Shown piece by piece: positions 17,582-26,967 of a stretch of 64,000 nucleotides of DNA. The notes beneath the pieces were generated by a model. That model saw only the letters and a list, made by a program, of their open reading frames with translations, was not told the DNA's origin and did no database searches. Position numbers and translations under genes: made by a program. Position 1 is the stretch's first letter; each line of letters opens with the position of its first letter. Source of the stretch: Pseudomonas putida (lineage in GTDB: Bacteria; Pseudomonadota; Gammaproteobacteria; Pseudomonadales; Pseudomonadaceae); the NCBI RefSeq assembly GCF_004357765.1, contig NZ_SMTE01000004.1:124001-188000 (forward strand). Reading direction: 5' to 3'.

Positions 17582-18478
17582 TCATCCACGAGGATGGTGC
17601 TGGGCGTGCAGTTGTTGCAGGCGCGCCTTGGCGACATGGGTGTATATCTGCGTCGTCGACAGATCGCTGTGTCCCAACAACATCTGCACCACGCGCAGGT
17701 CGGCGCCATGGTTGAGCAGATGGGTGGCGAAGGCGTGGCGCAAGGTGTGCGGCGACAGCGGTTTGTCGATGCCGGCGACCCGGGCCTGGTGCTTGATGCG
17801 GTGCCAGAAGGTCTGCCGGGTCATTTGCTCGCCGCGCTGACTGGGGAACAGCACGTCGCTGGGGCGGCCGTTGAGCAACTCGGCACGTCCGTCGCGCAGG
17901 TAGCGTTCCACCCAGGTGACCGCCTCTTCGCCCATGGGCACCAGGCGCTCCTTGCTGCCCTTGCCCATCACGCGCAGCACGCCCTGGCGCAGGTTGACCT
18001 GATCGAGGGTCAGGCTGACCAGCTCGGTCACGCGCAGACCGCAGGCGTACAGCACCTCGAGCATCGCGCGGTCGCGCTGGCCGATGGCTTCGGCCAGATC
18101 CGGGGCCTGCAGCAACGCCTCGACATCGGCCTCGGACAACGACTTGGGCAAGGGGCGACCCAACTGAGGCATGTCCACCAGCAGGGTCGGGTCGACCCCA
18201 ATCAGCTTTTCACGCAGCAAATAGCGAAAGAAGCCACGCAGACCGGAGATGAACCGGGCGGTCGAGCGTGGCTTGTAGCCCTGGTCGACGCGCCAGGCGA
18301 GATGATCGAGGATCAGCTCGCGCCCGGCATCGGGGAGCACCACATCGCGCTCCTGCAGCCAACCGTTGAACAATGCCAGGTCACTGCGATAGGAAGCCCG
18401 GGTATTGTCGGAGAGGCCTTTTTCAAGCCATAGGGCATCGAGAAACTGGTCGATCAGGGGGTGGTCGAGTGCGGGCAT
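17582..18478 (-). CDS. xerD: Tyrosine recombinase XerD
   Basis: A 298-residue site-specific recombinase of normal XerD length. The SAM-like N-terminal core-binding domain (FLDALWLEKGLSDNTRASYR) is followed by the catalytic domain with Arg in YACGLRVTELVSL, the HxLRH box in SPHTLRHAFATHLLNHG and the Tyr nucleophile in STTQIYTHVA. With XerC it resolves chromosome dimers at dif under FtsK control. It sits upstream of dsbC, in the usual order. This is the housekeeping recombinase, not the island integrase. Confidence 0.97.
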   Translation of the reverse strand: MPALDHPLIDQFLDALWLEKGLSDNTRASYRSDLALFNGWLQERDVVLPDAGRELILDHLAWRVDQGYKPRSTARFISGLRGFFRYLLREKLIGVDPTLLVDMPQLGRPLPKSLSEADVEALLQAPDLAEAIGQRDRAMLEVLYACGLRVTELVSLTLDQVNLRQGVLRVMGKGSKERLVPMGEEAVTWVERYLRDGRAELLNGRPSDVLFPSQRGEQMTRQTFWHRIKHQARVAGIDKPLSPHTLRHAFATHLLNHGADLRVVQMLLGHSDLSTTQIYTHVAKARLQQLHAQHHPRG

Positions 18479-18546
18479 GGAAACTCGGTGGCAAACATCG
18501 GAATGGCGCTTAGTCTTTCATAACATCATCGGTACAGGGAGCCCCT

Positions 18547-20373
18547 ATGAGCGAGCAACAGATTCTCCTGAGCGTCGGTGGTATCGGCGCTGCCGCCTTG
18601 GCCTGCCAGTGGCTGGCCTGGCGCCTGAAGCTACCGGCGATCCTGTTCCTGCTGCTGGCCGGCATCATTGCCGGCCCTGCCCTGGGCTGGCTCGACCCGC
18701 AGGCGCTGTTCGGCCCGCTGCTGATGCCCCTGGTATCGCTGGCGGTGGCCCTGATCCTGTTCGAGGGCAGTTTGACCCTGCACCTGTCGCAATGGCGCGA
18801 AATCGGCAGCGTGGTACACCGCATGGTGACCCTGGGCGCGCTGGCGACCTGGCTGGTCATCGCCCTGGCGACCCGCTGGTTGCTGGGTTTCGACTGGCCC
18901 CTGGCAATCCTCTTCGGCACCCTGACCCTGGTCACTGGCCCCACGGTGATCGTACCGATGCTGCGGGTGGTAAGGCCGAATGCGACCATCGCCAACATCC
19001 TGCGCTGGGAAGGCATCATGATCGACCCGATCGGTGCGCTGCTCGCGGTGGTGGTCTACAGCTTCATCATCGCCAGCGGCGACGGCAACGGCCTGAGTCA
19101 GAGCCTTGGCACCTTCGCCGGAGTGATCGTCGCCGGCTGCGCCCTTGGCGCAGCGGGTGGCTGGTTGCTCGGGCAGATCATGCGTGAGCAATGGCTGCCC
19201 GAGTACCTGCACAACCTGGCCTCGCTGGCGGCAGTGCTGGGAATCTTCATCGCAGCCAACCAGATCGTCCATGAATCCGGGCTGCTGGCGGTCACGGTCA
19301 TGGGCATGTGGCTGGCCAACATGCCGGGCGTGGATGTGCGGCAGATCCTGCACTTCAAGGAAAACCTCAGCGTGCTGTTGATCTCCGGGCTGTTCATTTT
19401 GCTGGCGGCCCGCCTCGACCTGAACGCGATGTTCGAACTGGGCCCCGCGGTGCTGGCACTGCTGCTGGTCATCCAGTTGCTGGCGAGGCCACTCAATGTG
19501 TTGCTGTCGACCCTGGGCTCCTCACTGAACTGGCGAGAACGCGCGCTGCTGGCCTGGATCGCCCCACGGGGTATCGTGGCAGCGGCGGTATCGGCGATCT
19601 TCGCCATTCGCCTGCATGAGGCCGGCCACGAAGATGCGCTGCTGCTGGTGCCACTGACCTTCGCCGTGATCATTGGCACCGTGGTCCTGCAAAGCGCCAC
19701 GGCCCGCCCTCTGGCACGCCTGCTCAAGGTCGCCGAGCCTGCACCGAGTGGCTTTCTCATCGTCGGCGCCAACCGACCGGCGCGGATTCTCGGTAAAGCC
19801 TTGCAGCAACTGGACTGCCGCGTGCTGTTGACCGACTCGAGCTGGGAGAACATTCGCGCAGCCCGCATGGAAGGGCTGCCGACATACTTTGGCAATCCCG
19901 CCTCGCAACATGCCGACGCCCATCTGGACCTGGTCGGCCTTGGGCATCTGCTGGGCCTGTCGCCGGCTGGGGAGATCAATACCCTGGCGTGCGCTCGCTT
20001 TCGCCACGATTTCGGCGCTGGGCGGCTGTACGTGCTGGCCAGCGGCCTGGAAAAGAAGCGCAGCGACAAGCACCGGGCCAGCGCGGAACATCGCGGCCAA
20101 CTGCTGGGCGACCGACCGATGACCTACCAGCAACTGGCCAATCATCTGCATCAAGGTGCCGAAGTCTATAGCACCACCCTGACCGACGCGTTCGACTGGC
20201 AGGACTATCAGGCGCTGCACGGCGAGCGGGCACATCTGTTGTTCGCCCGGGACAGCCATGGTTGGGTGCATGTCTCGACACCTGACACCCCACTTCGCCC
20301 TCAACCCGGCTGGACCCTGGTGGCGCTGATCGAACCTGTGCCCGCCGACCTGGCGACTGGCGTCGAGCAATGA
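18547..20373 (+). CDS. CPA1-type Na+/H+ (cation:proton) antiporter with C-terminal TrkA-N-like domain
   Basis: 608 residues. The first about 390 form a 12-13 span antiporter: KLPAILFLLLAGIIAGPALG near the N-terminus, ALILFEGSLTLHLSQW, and the ion-binding region GPTVIVPMLRVVRPN followed by EGIMIDPIGALLAV. From about residue 400 a Rossmann-like domain begins (FLIVGANRPARILGKALQ) as in KefC/YbaL-type TrkA-N regulators, followed by a longer C-terminal region. It exports Na+ or K+ in exchange for H+. GGGAG precedes the ATG by 5 bases. Divergent from xerD. Ion choice is not readable. Confidence 0.88.
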   Translation: MSEQQILLSVGGIGAAALACQWLAWRLKLPAILFLLLAGIIAGPALGWLDPQALFGPLLMPLVSLAVALILFEGSLTLHLSQWREIGSVVHRMVTLGALATWLVIALATRWLLGFDWPLAILFGTLTLVTGPTVIVPMLRVVRPNATIANILRWEGIMIDPIGALLAVVVYSFIIASGDGNGLSQSLGTFAGVIVAGCALGAAGGWLLGQIMREQWLPEYLHNLASLAAVLGIFIAANQIVHESGLLAVTVMGMWLANMPGVDVRQILHFKENLSVLLISGLFILLAARLDLNAMFELGPAVLALLLVIQLLARPLNVLLSTLGSSLNWRERALLAWIAPRGIVAAAVSAIFAIRLHEAGHEDALLLVPLTFAVIIGTVVLQSATARPLARLLKVAEPAPSGFLIVGANRPARILGKALQQLDCRVLLTDSSWENIRAARMEGLPTYFGNPASQHADAHLDLVGLGHLLGLSPAGEINTLACARFRHDFGAGRLYVLASGLEKKRSDKHRASAEHRGQLLGDRPMTYQQLANHLHQGAEVYSTTLTDAFDWQDYQALHGERAHLLFARDSHGWVHVSTPDTPLRPQPGWTLVALIEPVPADLATGVEQ

Positions 20374-20375
20374 CC

Positions 20376-20783
20376 TCAGTCTTGCGGCAACACCGGCACC
20401 GGTCGTTTGTCCTCGTCGATGGCGACGAAGCTGAACACCCCATGGATCGCCCGCTCGCAGCCATCGAGGTACATGTTCTCGACAAACACATCGACCTGCA
20501 CCTGCAGACTGGTGTTGCCCACTTTGATAACGCTGCCCACCAGCTCGACGATCGAGCCCGCCGGAATCGGATGCTTGAAGTCGATCCGGTCGGTGGACAC
20601 GGTCACCAGCGGCAGGCGGCAGAAGCGCGTGGCGGCGATGAACGAGACTTCGTCCATCCAGGCCAGGGCGGTGCCGCCGAACAAGGTGTTGTGGTGGTTG
20701 GTGGTGTTGGGGAACACCGCCTTGGTCACGCGGGTCACCGATAGTTCGGTGCGGCGCTGGATTTCCTGGTCTCGACTGGTCAT
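20376..20783 (-). CDS. Hotdog-fold acyl-CoA thioesterase (YciA-like)
   Basis: A 135-residue acyl-CoA thioesterase: NTTNHHNTLFGGTALAWMDE with the catalytic Asp/Glu region, and TVSTDRIDFKHPIPAGSIVE, typical of the YciA/BACH subgroup. It cleaves acyl-CoA to free acid and CoA. An ATG start at 20783 is preferred over a GTG three codons upstream because GGTGAG lies just before it. It converges with the antiporter gene, with only 2 bases between the stops. Confidence 0.9.
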   Translation of the reverse strand: MTSRDQEIQRRTELSVTRVTKAVFPNTTNHHNTLFGGTALAWMDEVSFIAATRFCRLPLVTVSTDRIDFKHPIPAGSIVELVGSVIKVGNTSLQVQVDVFVENMYLDGCERAIHGVFSFVAIDEDKRPVPVLPQD

Positions 20784-20814
20784 GACACTCACCTATTCAC
20801 GGATTTCAAAACGC

Positions 20815-20842
20815 AAAAAAGCAGCCCGAAGGCTGCTTTTTT
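20815..20842. terminator. Bidirectional terminator after rplS
   Basis: AAAAAAGCAGCC...GGCTGCTTTTTT, a 6-bp GC-rich stem flanked by runs of A and T, is a strong rho-independent terminator. It closes the rpsP-rimM-trmD-rplS operon on the minus strand. Confidence 0.92.
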
Positions 20843-20878
20843 CTCGCTAGGCGGCCTCGGCCACCGGGCAAACTGCAC

Positions 20879-21229
20879 TCAGGACAGTTTTTCCTTGATG
20901 CGAGCGGCTTTGCCGGACAGGTCGCGCAGGTAGTACAGCTTGGCTTTACGCACGTCACCACGACGTTTCACGGCCAGGCTGTCGATCTGCGGGCTGTAGG
21001 TCTGGAAGGTACGCTCTACGCCAACGCCGCTGGAGATCTTGCGCACGGTGAAGGCGCTGTTCAGACCACGGTTACGCTTGGCGATAACGACGCCTTCGAA
21101 CGCCTGCAGACGGGAACGCTCACCTTCCTTCACTTTAACCTGGACGACGATGGTGTCGCCTGGTGCGAAGGTCGGGATTTCCTTGCTCATCTGCTCGGCT
21201 TCGAGCTGCTGGATGATCTTGTTGGTCAT
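20879..21229 (-). CDS. rplS: 50S ribosomal protein L19
   Basis: A 116-residue ribosomal protein of normal length. Motifs [37 protein letters not shown] and [19 protein letters not shown] are near-invariant L19 signatures. It sits at the 30S-50S interface. Last gene of the rpsP operon, 42 bases after trmD, followed by a strong terminator. Confidence 0.99.
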   Translation of the reverse strand: MTNKIIQQLEAEQMSKEIPTFAPGDTIVVQVKVKEGERSRLQAFEGVVIAKRNRGLNSAFTVRKISSGVGVERTFQTYSPQIDSLAVKRRGDVRKAKLYYLRDLSGKAARIKEKLS

Positions 21230-21271
21230 GCTGTGCTCCTAAGATGGATACGTGATCCACCATCGATACGT

Positions 21272-22024
21272 TTAACTATCGTCCCGCTCGCGGAGATATT
21301 CCTCGAGCAGCTTCTTCTCTTCTCCAGAAAGCGAGCGACTTTCCAGAAGATCGGCGCGTCGTTCGAAGGTCCTACCAAGGGACTGCTTCATCCTCCAACG
21401 CCGGATGTGTGCATGGTTGCCACTTAGCAACACGTCGGGAACGCGCTGATCCGCATACACCTCAGGTCGGGTGTAGTGCGGGCAATCGAGCAGACCGTCG
21501 GTGAAGGAATCTTCCTCCGCCGAGTCCACATGCCCTAAAGCTCCGGGCAGCAGCCGCGTAACCGCATCGATCAGTACCATGGCCGGCAGCTCGCCACCGG
21601 AAAGCACATAGTCGCCAATCGACCACTCCTCATCGACATGAGCCTCGATAAAGCGCTCATCGATGCCTTCATAACGACCGGCGATCAGGATCAACGATTC
21701 CTGTTCGGCCAGGTCTTTGACCGCTTGCTGAGTCAGCTTGCGGCCTTGCGGGGAAAGGTAGATCACCTTCGCCGCAGCTCCGGTCGCTTGCCTGGCGCTA
21801 ACCAAGGCATCTTCCAGAGGCTTGATCTTCATCACCATGCCCGGACCACCGCCAAACGGCCGATCATCCACGGTGTGGTGGCGATCTGTGGTGTAGTCCC
21901 GCGGGTTCCAGCAAGTCACCTGAAGCAACCCCTGTTTCACCGCGCGGCTGGTAATGCCGTACTCCGTGATGGCCGAGAACATCTCGGGAAACAACGTGAT
22001 GACGTCTACGCGAAGGTTACCCAT
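21272..22024 (-). CDS. trmD: tRNA (guanine-37-N1)-methyltransferase
   Basis: A 250-residue SPOUT methyltransferase that makes m1G37 in tRNA, preventing +1 frameshifts. Visible signatures are [17 protein letters not shown] at the N-terminus, the SAM-binding knot with [15 protein letters not shown] and [18 protein letters not shown], and the C-terminal [14 protein letters not shown]. It follows rimM by 3 bases. Confidence 0.99.
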   Translation of the reverse strand: MGNLRVDVITLFPEMFSAITEYGITSRAVKQGLLQVTCWNPRDYTTDRHHTVDDRPFGGGPGMVMKIKPLEDALVSARQATGAAAKVIYLSPQGRKLTQQAVKDLAEQESLILIAGRYEGIDERFIEAHVDEEWSIGDYVLSGGELPAMVLIDAVTRLLPGALGHVDSAEEDSFTDGLLDCPHYTRPEVYADQRVPDVLLSGNHAHIRRWRMKQSLGRTFERRADLLESRSLSGEEKKLLEEYLRERDDS

Positions 22025-22027
22025 CGA

Positions 22028-22564
22028 TTAGAAGTCCGCGTCCCACTCAACCCGCATCACGCCTGCTTCCAGGTCGACTGCCAGCACGCATTGCTCCGTA
22101 TAGGGCAACAGACGCTCGCGATCATCCAGGCTGCCTGCGCAGGGCTTGACCACCATTACATCGTTCGCGCCGGTCTCCAACAGGTGATCGACCTTGCCGA
22201 ACAGCTGTTCGTCCTGGTTGATGACCTTCAGACCCACCAACTGGTACCAGTAGTACTCGTCAGCGGCCAGGTTGGGCAAAAGGCTCCGCGGAATGCAGAT
22301 TTCGTAACCGCTCAGAAGACGAGCTTCATCGCGATCGTCGAGGCCTTTCAGTTTAACGACCAGGCCCTTTTGGGAACCTCGACCGTTGACCAGCTCGACC
22401 TGCTTTACCTTGCCTTCGTGCCGAAGCGTCCAGCGTGGATAATCCAACAGGTTTTCAATCGGATCGGTAAAGGAATACACCTTCACCTCGCCGCGAACGC
22501 CGTGAACCGAAAAAATCTTGCCAACGACGATGAGGTCGTCAGCCTTTTCTGGCGTCGCGTTCAT
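22028..22564 (-). CDS. rimM: Ribosome maturation factor RimM
   Basis: 178 residues with the RimM N-terminal barrel (VVGKIFSVHGVRGEVKVYSF) and the PRC-barrel C-terminal domain (YYWYQLVGLKVINQDEQLFG, ending MRVEWDADF). It binds S19 and assists 30S head maturation. Five bases separate it from rpsP. Confidence 0.98.
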   Translation of the reverse strand: MNATPEKADDLIVVGKIFSVHGVRGEVKVYSFTDPIENLLDYPRWTLRHEGKVKQVELVNGRGSQKGLVVKLKGLDDRDEARLLSGYEICIPRSLLPNLAADEYYWYQLVGLKVINQDEQLFGKVDHLLETGANDVMVVKPCAGSLDDRERLLPYTEQCVLAVDLEAGVMRVEWDADF

Positions 22565-22569
22565 ACTGC

Positions 22570-22821
22570 TCAGGCGGCAGCCTTGGCAGCGTCCTTCAGC
22601 AGCTGAGCAACACGCTCAGACGGCTGCGCGCCCTGGCTCAGCCAGTAGTTGACGCGTTCCTGGTTGACCGACAGCTTGACTTCGGCGCCAGCAGCGATCG
22701 GGTTGAAGAAACCTACGCGCTCAACGAAACGGCCGTCACGGGCGTTACGCGAGTTGGTCACGGTCAGGTGGTAGAAAGGGCGCTTTTTCGAGCCGCCACG
22801 GGCCAGACGAATGGTTACCAT
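22570..22821 (-). CDS. rpsP: 30S ribosomal protein S16
   Basis: 83 residues: [32 protein letters not shown] and [15 protein letters not shown] are conserved S16 motifs. I used the ATG at 22821; a longer reading frame adds 18 non-family residues. First gene of the rpsP-rimM-trmD-rplS operon. Confidence 0.99.
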   Translation of the reverse strand: MVTIRLARGGSKKRPFYHLTVTNSRNARDGRFVERVGFFNPIAAGAEVKLSVNQERVNYWLSQGAQPSERVAQLLKDAAKAAA

Positions 22822-23053
22822 GTGAACATCGTTCCTATAGTCGGTGCTGCAAAACTGAATGCCAAATAGGCACACGGGTGCCCAAAAGGCCGCATATTCT
22901 CAGGGAATACACGGACATTTGCAAATGCCTTTTTCGCCAGGGCCCTACCCTGACGTTCAGTCTTGCCGGTTGCGCCGCGCAATCACGCGGCCGTTAACCC
23001 GCCGCAGCGGGGTTACGGGCGCCCGCCGGTAAAGGCCGGCGCCCGAAATCGGG
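22822..23053 (-). promoter_or_regulatory. Promoter/leader region of the rpsP operon and 3' hairpins of ffh
   Basis: On the minus strand TTGCAA followed about 17-19 bases later by TATTCC/GAATAT is a possible sigma-70 promoter near 22890-22925, upstream of rpsP. GC-rich imperfect hairpins lie at about 22994-23045, just after ffh; they lack a clear U-tract but are the probable end of the ffh transcript. Prediction by eye only. Confidence 0.35.
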
Positions 23054-24430
23054 TCACATCTTCGGCATGCCGCCGCCCGGCAGCATTCCGCCCAGGCCGC
23101 GCATCATCTTGGCCATGCCGCCTTTGGCAGAAAACTTCTTCATCATTTTCTGCATCTGCTTGTGCTGCTTGATCAGGCGACCGATGTCCTGCACCTGGGT
23201 GCCGGAACCCAGCGCGATCCGGCGTTTGCGCGAACCACTGATCAGGTCGGGATCGCGGCGCTCGGCCGGGGTCATCGAGTTGATGATCGCTTCCATCTGC
23301 TTGAACTGTTTTTCGGCAGCGCCCTGGGCGTTGCCCATCTGCGACAGGTTGACCCCACCGATGCTCGGCAGCTTGTCCATCAAGCCGCCCAGACCACCCA
23401 TGTTCTTCATTTGTTGCAACTGGTCGCGGAAGTCTTCGAGGTCGAAGCCCTTGCCCTTCTTGAGCTTCTTGGCCAGTTTGTCGGCCTTGGCCTTGTCGAT
23501 GGTCTGCTCGGCCTGCTCGATCAGGCTGAGCACATCGCCCATGCCGAGGATGCGCGAGGCGACGCGGTCGGGGTGGAACGGCTCGAGGGCCTCGGTCTTC
23601 TCACCCATACCGATGAACTTGATCGGCTTGCCGGTGATGGCGCGCACCGACAGTGCGGCACCGCCACGGGCGTCTCCGTCGACCTTGGTCAGCACCACGC
23701 CGGTCAGCGGCAGGGCTTCGCCGAACGCCTTGGCGGTGTTGGCGGCGTCCTGACCGGTCATGGCATCGACCACGAACAGGGTCTCGATCGGCTTGACCGC
23801 AGCATGCAACGCCTTGATCTCGTCCATCATGTCGGCATCGATGTGCAGACGACCGGCGGTGTCGACGATGACCACGTCGATGAACTTCAGCTTGGCCTCA
23901 CGGATGGCCGCCTCGGCGATGGCCACCGGCTTCTGGCTGATATCGGACGGGAAGAAGGTCACACCGATATCGTTGGCCAGGGTTTCCAGCTGTTTGATCG
24001 CGGCTGGGCGATAGACGTCAGCCGACACCACCATGACGCTCTTCTTCTTGCGCTCCTTGAGGAAGCGCGCGAGCTTGCCGGCGGTGGTGGTCTTACCGGC
24101 GCCCTGCAGGCCGGCCATCAGCACCACGGCGGGTGGTGCGGCATTGAGCGCGAGGTCTTCGTTGGCCGCGCCCATGAGGCTTTCCAGCTCGGCCTGGACG
24201 ATCTTCACGAATGCCTGGCCCGGCGTCAGGCTGCGCGAGACCTCGGTGCCGACCGCACGCTCCTTGACGCTGTTGACGAAATCCTTGACCACCGGCAGCG
24301 CCACGTCGGCTTCGAGCAGGGCCATGCGCACTTCGCGCAGCGTGTCCTTGATGTTGTCTTCGGTCAGCTTGGCCTTGCCGGTGACATGGCGCAGCGTCTG
24401 TGACAGGCGGTCGGTCAGGTTTTCGAACAT
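23054..24430 (-). CDS. ffh: Signal recognition particle protein Ffh (SRP54)
   Basis: 458 residues with NG and M domains. GLQGAGKTTTAGKLARFLK is the GTPase P-loop, VDTAGRLHIDADMMDE the switch II region, LTKVDGDARGGAAL the G4 region. The methionine-rich M domain (LQQMKNMGGLGGLMDK, RKRRIALGSGTQVQDIGRLI) binds 4.5S RNA and signal peptides, ending in a GGMLPGGGMPKM tail. It targets membrane proteins to FtsY/SecYEG. Divergent from the CcsA-like gene. Confidence 0.99.
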   Translation of the reverse strand: MFENLTDRLSQTLRHVTGKAKLTEDNIKDTLREVRMALLEADVALPVVKDFVNSVKERAVGTEVSRSLTPGQAFVKIVQAELESLMGAANEDLALNAAPPAVVLMAGLQGAGKTTTAGKLARFLKERKKKSVMVVSADVYRPAAIKQLETLANDIGVTFFPSDISQKPVAIAEAAIREAKLKFIDVVIVDTAGRLHIDADMMDEIKALHAAVKPIETLFVVDAMTGQDAANTAKAFGEALPLTGVVLTKVDGDARGGAALSVRAITGKPIKFIGMGEKTEALEPFHPDRVASRILGMGDVLSLIEQAEQTIDKAKADKLAKKLKKGKGFDLEDFRDQLQQMKNMGGLGGLMDKLPSIGGVNLSQMGNAQGAAEKQFKQMEAIINSMTPAERRDPDLISGSRKRRIALGSGTQVQDIGRLIKQHKQMQKMMKKFSAKGGMAKMMRGLGGMLPGGGMPKM

Positions 24431-24548
24431 GGTGATCCTTTCAGGCCCAGAAAAGCCGGGAGTTGTCAGGTGCCCTGGTGGTCACGCGCAAGCGCGGGGC
24501 ACAGCAAGGCGGCGATTATAGCGAAGAGCGGCGGCGGCGGACACCTTG

Positions 24549-24650
24549 GCTTCCGAGCGGCAAGCTTCGAGCTTCAAGCCACAAGAAAAAGCAGCCATCA
24601 CGCGGATCAGCCTTCGCTTGCAGCTTGCGGCTTCCAGCTTGCAGCTCACT
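24549..24650. repeat. GCAAGCT-type repeat arms upstream of ffh
   Basis: GAGCGGCAAGCTTCGAGCTT starts at about 24555; further right, CTTGCAGCTTGCGGCTTCCA (about 24618-24637) is part of an inverted copy. These are the same word family as the pair at 15134-15280. They sit between ffh and the CcsA-like gene. Confidence 0.65.
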
Positions 24651-24691
24651 ATGCCAAACTCCGTCCCTTTAAGGCTCGCTTTCCAGGACTT

Positions 24692-25501
24692 ATGGTCTCC
24701 TCACCCAGCCTCATCCCCAACTTGATCGCCGCCGGCCTTTATATAGCTGCGGCCATCTATCAGGGCGCCTACCTGGCCCAGAGCCGCAAAGCCGACACAC
24801 GGCTGCTCGGCCTGCTCGGCGTCCTCGCCGTGGTCGCCCAGAGCGGTGCACTGTACTTCCAGCTGATCACGCCGCTGGGTCTGAGCCTGGATTTCTTCAG
24901 CGCCGCCAGCCTGATCGCCGTGGCGGTCATCTCCCTGACGCTGCTGGCCTGCCTGCGCATACCGGTGGAAAACCTCCTGGTGCTGCTGTTTCCCCTCGGC
25001 GCCATCACCGCGCTGCTGGCTCAGTTCGCCCCACCCGGTACCGTGCCGCTGATCGACGAAGAGCCGGGTATCCTCGCGCACATCCTGCTGTCGATCCTGG
25101 CCTACGGGCTGTTCACCATTGCCGTGTTCCAGTCGCTACTCCTGCTGCTGCAGGACCACCAGTTGAAGAACAAGCACCCGTCGGGCCTGATTCGCAACTT
25201 CCCGCCGCTGCAAACCATGGAAAGCCTGTTGTTCGGCTTCCTCTGGGCCGGCTGGTGCCTGCTGTCGCTGTCACTGATTTCCGGCTGGCTGTTCCTGGAG
25301 AACCTGTTCGCCCAGCACCTGGTGCACAAAACCCTGCTGGCGTGCGTGGCCTGGATCGTCTTCAGCGTACTGCTGTGGGGCCGCACCCGCCTCGGCTGGC
25401 GCGGGCACAAGGCGATCCGCTGGACCCTGGCCGGTTTCTGCCTGCTGATGCTGGCCTACTTCGGCAGCAAGCTGGTTCGCGAATTCATCCTGCATATCTG
25501 A
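24692..25501 (+). CDS. CcsA/CcmC-like inner-membrane protein (YpjD-like, cytochrome c assembly family)
   Basis: 269 residues with about eight membrane spans, of the cytochrome c assembly family next to ffh in many gammaproteobacteria. Conserved features are a His in LAHILLSILAYGLF, the WxG-like FLWAGWCLLSLSLISGW and a His in LVHKTLLACVAWIVFSVLLWGRTRLGWRG, consistent with haem-handling members. It is shorter than true CcmC/CcmF and its role in Pseudomonas is not established. The next gene starts 6 bases after, so they are co-transcribed. Confidence 0.82.
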   Translation: MVSSPSLIPNLIAAGLYIAAAIYQGAYLAQSRKADTRLLGLLGVLAVVAQSGALYFQLITPLGLSLDFFSAASLIAVAVISLTLLACLRIPVENLLVLLFPLGAITALLAQFAPPGTVPLIDEEPGILAHILLSILAYGLFTIAVFQSLLLLLQDHQLKNKHPSGLIRNFPPLQTMESLLFGFLWAGWCLLSLSLISGWLFLENLFAQHLVHKTLLACVAWIVFSVLLWGRTRLGWRGHKAIRWTLAGFCLLMLAYFGSKLVREFILHI

Positions 25502-25507
25502 CAAGCC

Positions 25508-26710
25508 ATGGACACGCTGCCGTACGCACCGCTTCTCGGCATTCTGGCCCTGGCCTTGATCTGGTCGGCGCTGTTCACCGCGGTGGACGTCGCCCGTCAA
25601 CAGACCAATGGCCACTCGCGCAACAATGACCAGGACCACGCGAAACTGCCGACCCAGGCACTGACGCTGTCAGCCGGCCTGGGCAAGTTGCTGGTACTGG
25701 GATTGGCCTGTCTGATGGGCCAGCGCTATCAGGGCGAACACGGCTTCTGGCTGGCTGGCCTGGGCGCGAGCCTGGTGCTGCTGGTATTCGCCGAGTTTCT
25801 GCCGCGGCGCCTGGCCCGTCGTGCCCCCCAGGCGCTTCTGGCCCTCGGGGCCGGCCTGAAATGGCCGTTGGCGCTGCTGCAACCATTGGCTTGCCTGCTC
25901 GATGCCTGCGCCAAGCTGATCTTGCGGCCGCTCCGCGCGCAGCCCACCGCAGTGGCCTTGCATCCGGAGCAGGACGAGCCCTTCGATGATGACGACAGCG
26001 ACGAAACGACCCATCCAGGCCTGCTCGACGGCCTGCAATCGCTGGACAAGATCACCGTCAACGACATCCTGGTGCCACGCAACGAAGTCGACGGCATCAA
26101 CCTGGACGATCCGATCGAGCACATCATCGAACAGCTGATCGTCAGCCGCCACACACGGCTGCCGGTCTATCACAGCGATATCAACCAGGTGGAGGCGATC
26201 CTCAACACCAAGCTGATCAGCCATTTGCTGCCCAAGGCCGAATTGACCTTCGAAGCCCTGCAAGGCGCCTGCTACGAACCTTACTTCGTACCGGAAAGCA
26301 CGCCCCTGCAGATGCAACTGTTGAACTTCCACAAGCAGCAGCGCCGGCTGGGCGTGGTGGTCGACGAGTACGGCGAGGTATTGGGGATCGTCACCCTGGA
26401 AGACATCCTCGAGGAGATCGTCGGCGAGTTCGAGGACGAGCAGAGCCTCGACAACCCCCATGTACACCCCCAGCCCGACGGCACCTTCGTCATCGACGGC
26501 GCCGCGTCGCTTCGCGAAATCAACCGCACTCTCGGCTGGCACCTACCCTGCGACGGCGGCCCGAAAACCCTCAACGGCCTGGTCACCGAAGCCCTGGAAA
26601 GCATTCCGGAAAGCGCCGTTTGCCTGAAAATCGGCCGCTACCGCCTGGAAATTCTCGAAACCGAGGACAATTGCGCCAGCAAGGTACTGGTGTGGACCGT
26701 GACCCGATAG
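25508..26710 (+). CDS. HlyC/CorC (CNNM-type) transporter with CBS pair
   Basis: 400 residues: a shortened N-terminal membrane region with several hydrophobic segments, then a cytosolic CBS pair (ITVNDILVPRNEVDGINLDD to LLKFHKQQ-type region, including VVDEYGEVLGIVTLEDILEEIVGEFEDE) and a CorC_HlyC C-terminal domain (IDGAASLREINRTLGW). Members such as CorB/YfjD affect Mg2+/Co2+ efflux. Here the DUF21 region is less conserved than the CBS part. Ends 257 bases before the symporter gene. Confidence 0.85.
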   Translation: MDTLPYAPLLGILALALIWSALFTAVDVARQQTNGHSRNNDQDHAKLPTQALTLSAGLGKLLVLGLACLMGQRYQGEHGFWLAGLGASLVLLVFAEFLPRRLARRAPQALLALGAGLKWPLALLQPLACLLDACAKLILRPLRAQPTAVALHPEQDEPFDDDDSDETTHPGLLDGLQSLDKITVNDILVPRNEVDGINLDDPIEHIIEQLIVSRHTRLPVYHSDINQVEAILNTKLISHLLPKAELTFEALQGACYEPYFVPESTPLQMQLLNFHKQQRRLGVVVDEYGEVLGIVTLEDILEEIVGEFEDEQSLDNPHVHPQPDGTFVIDGAASLREINRTLGWHLPCDGGPKTLNGLVTEALESIPESAVCLKIGRYRLEILETEDNCASKVLVWTVTR

Positions 26711-26967
26711 CTATACTCCGGTCACGCTTACCCAGCCCCGCCGCCGCGCCCGCTACCCGCACCCGGCGTCAGACGGCCAGTCCGCTCCACTGACACGCGG
26801 TCCTGCTTCACCACCCCGAACAGTACCCGTACCCACCGCTATCCCTCCAGGGTTCTCGTCAGTAGGAACGCAAAAGAACAATACGCTCCGGCGTCCGCCA
26901 AACCGTGCCTGCCTGGCCGGCGCGGATCACGCCCAGGAGCCGCACCAGACTGTTAGGGACCTACCAG
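26711..26967 (+). other. Intergenic region upstream of the MHS symporter
   Basis: 257 bases, C-rich in its first half. No gene, hairpin with a U-tract or clear repeat was found. A ribosome site is weak (TTAGGGACCTACCAG before the ATG at 26968). The symporter promoter should be here. Confidence 0.35.

Noticed and set aside
17582-18478. XerD as the integrase of the island
   Set aside because: It is the housekeeping recombinase in the conserved xerD-dsbC-hom order, far from the island, and matches XerD length and motifs.
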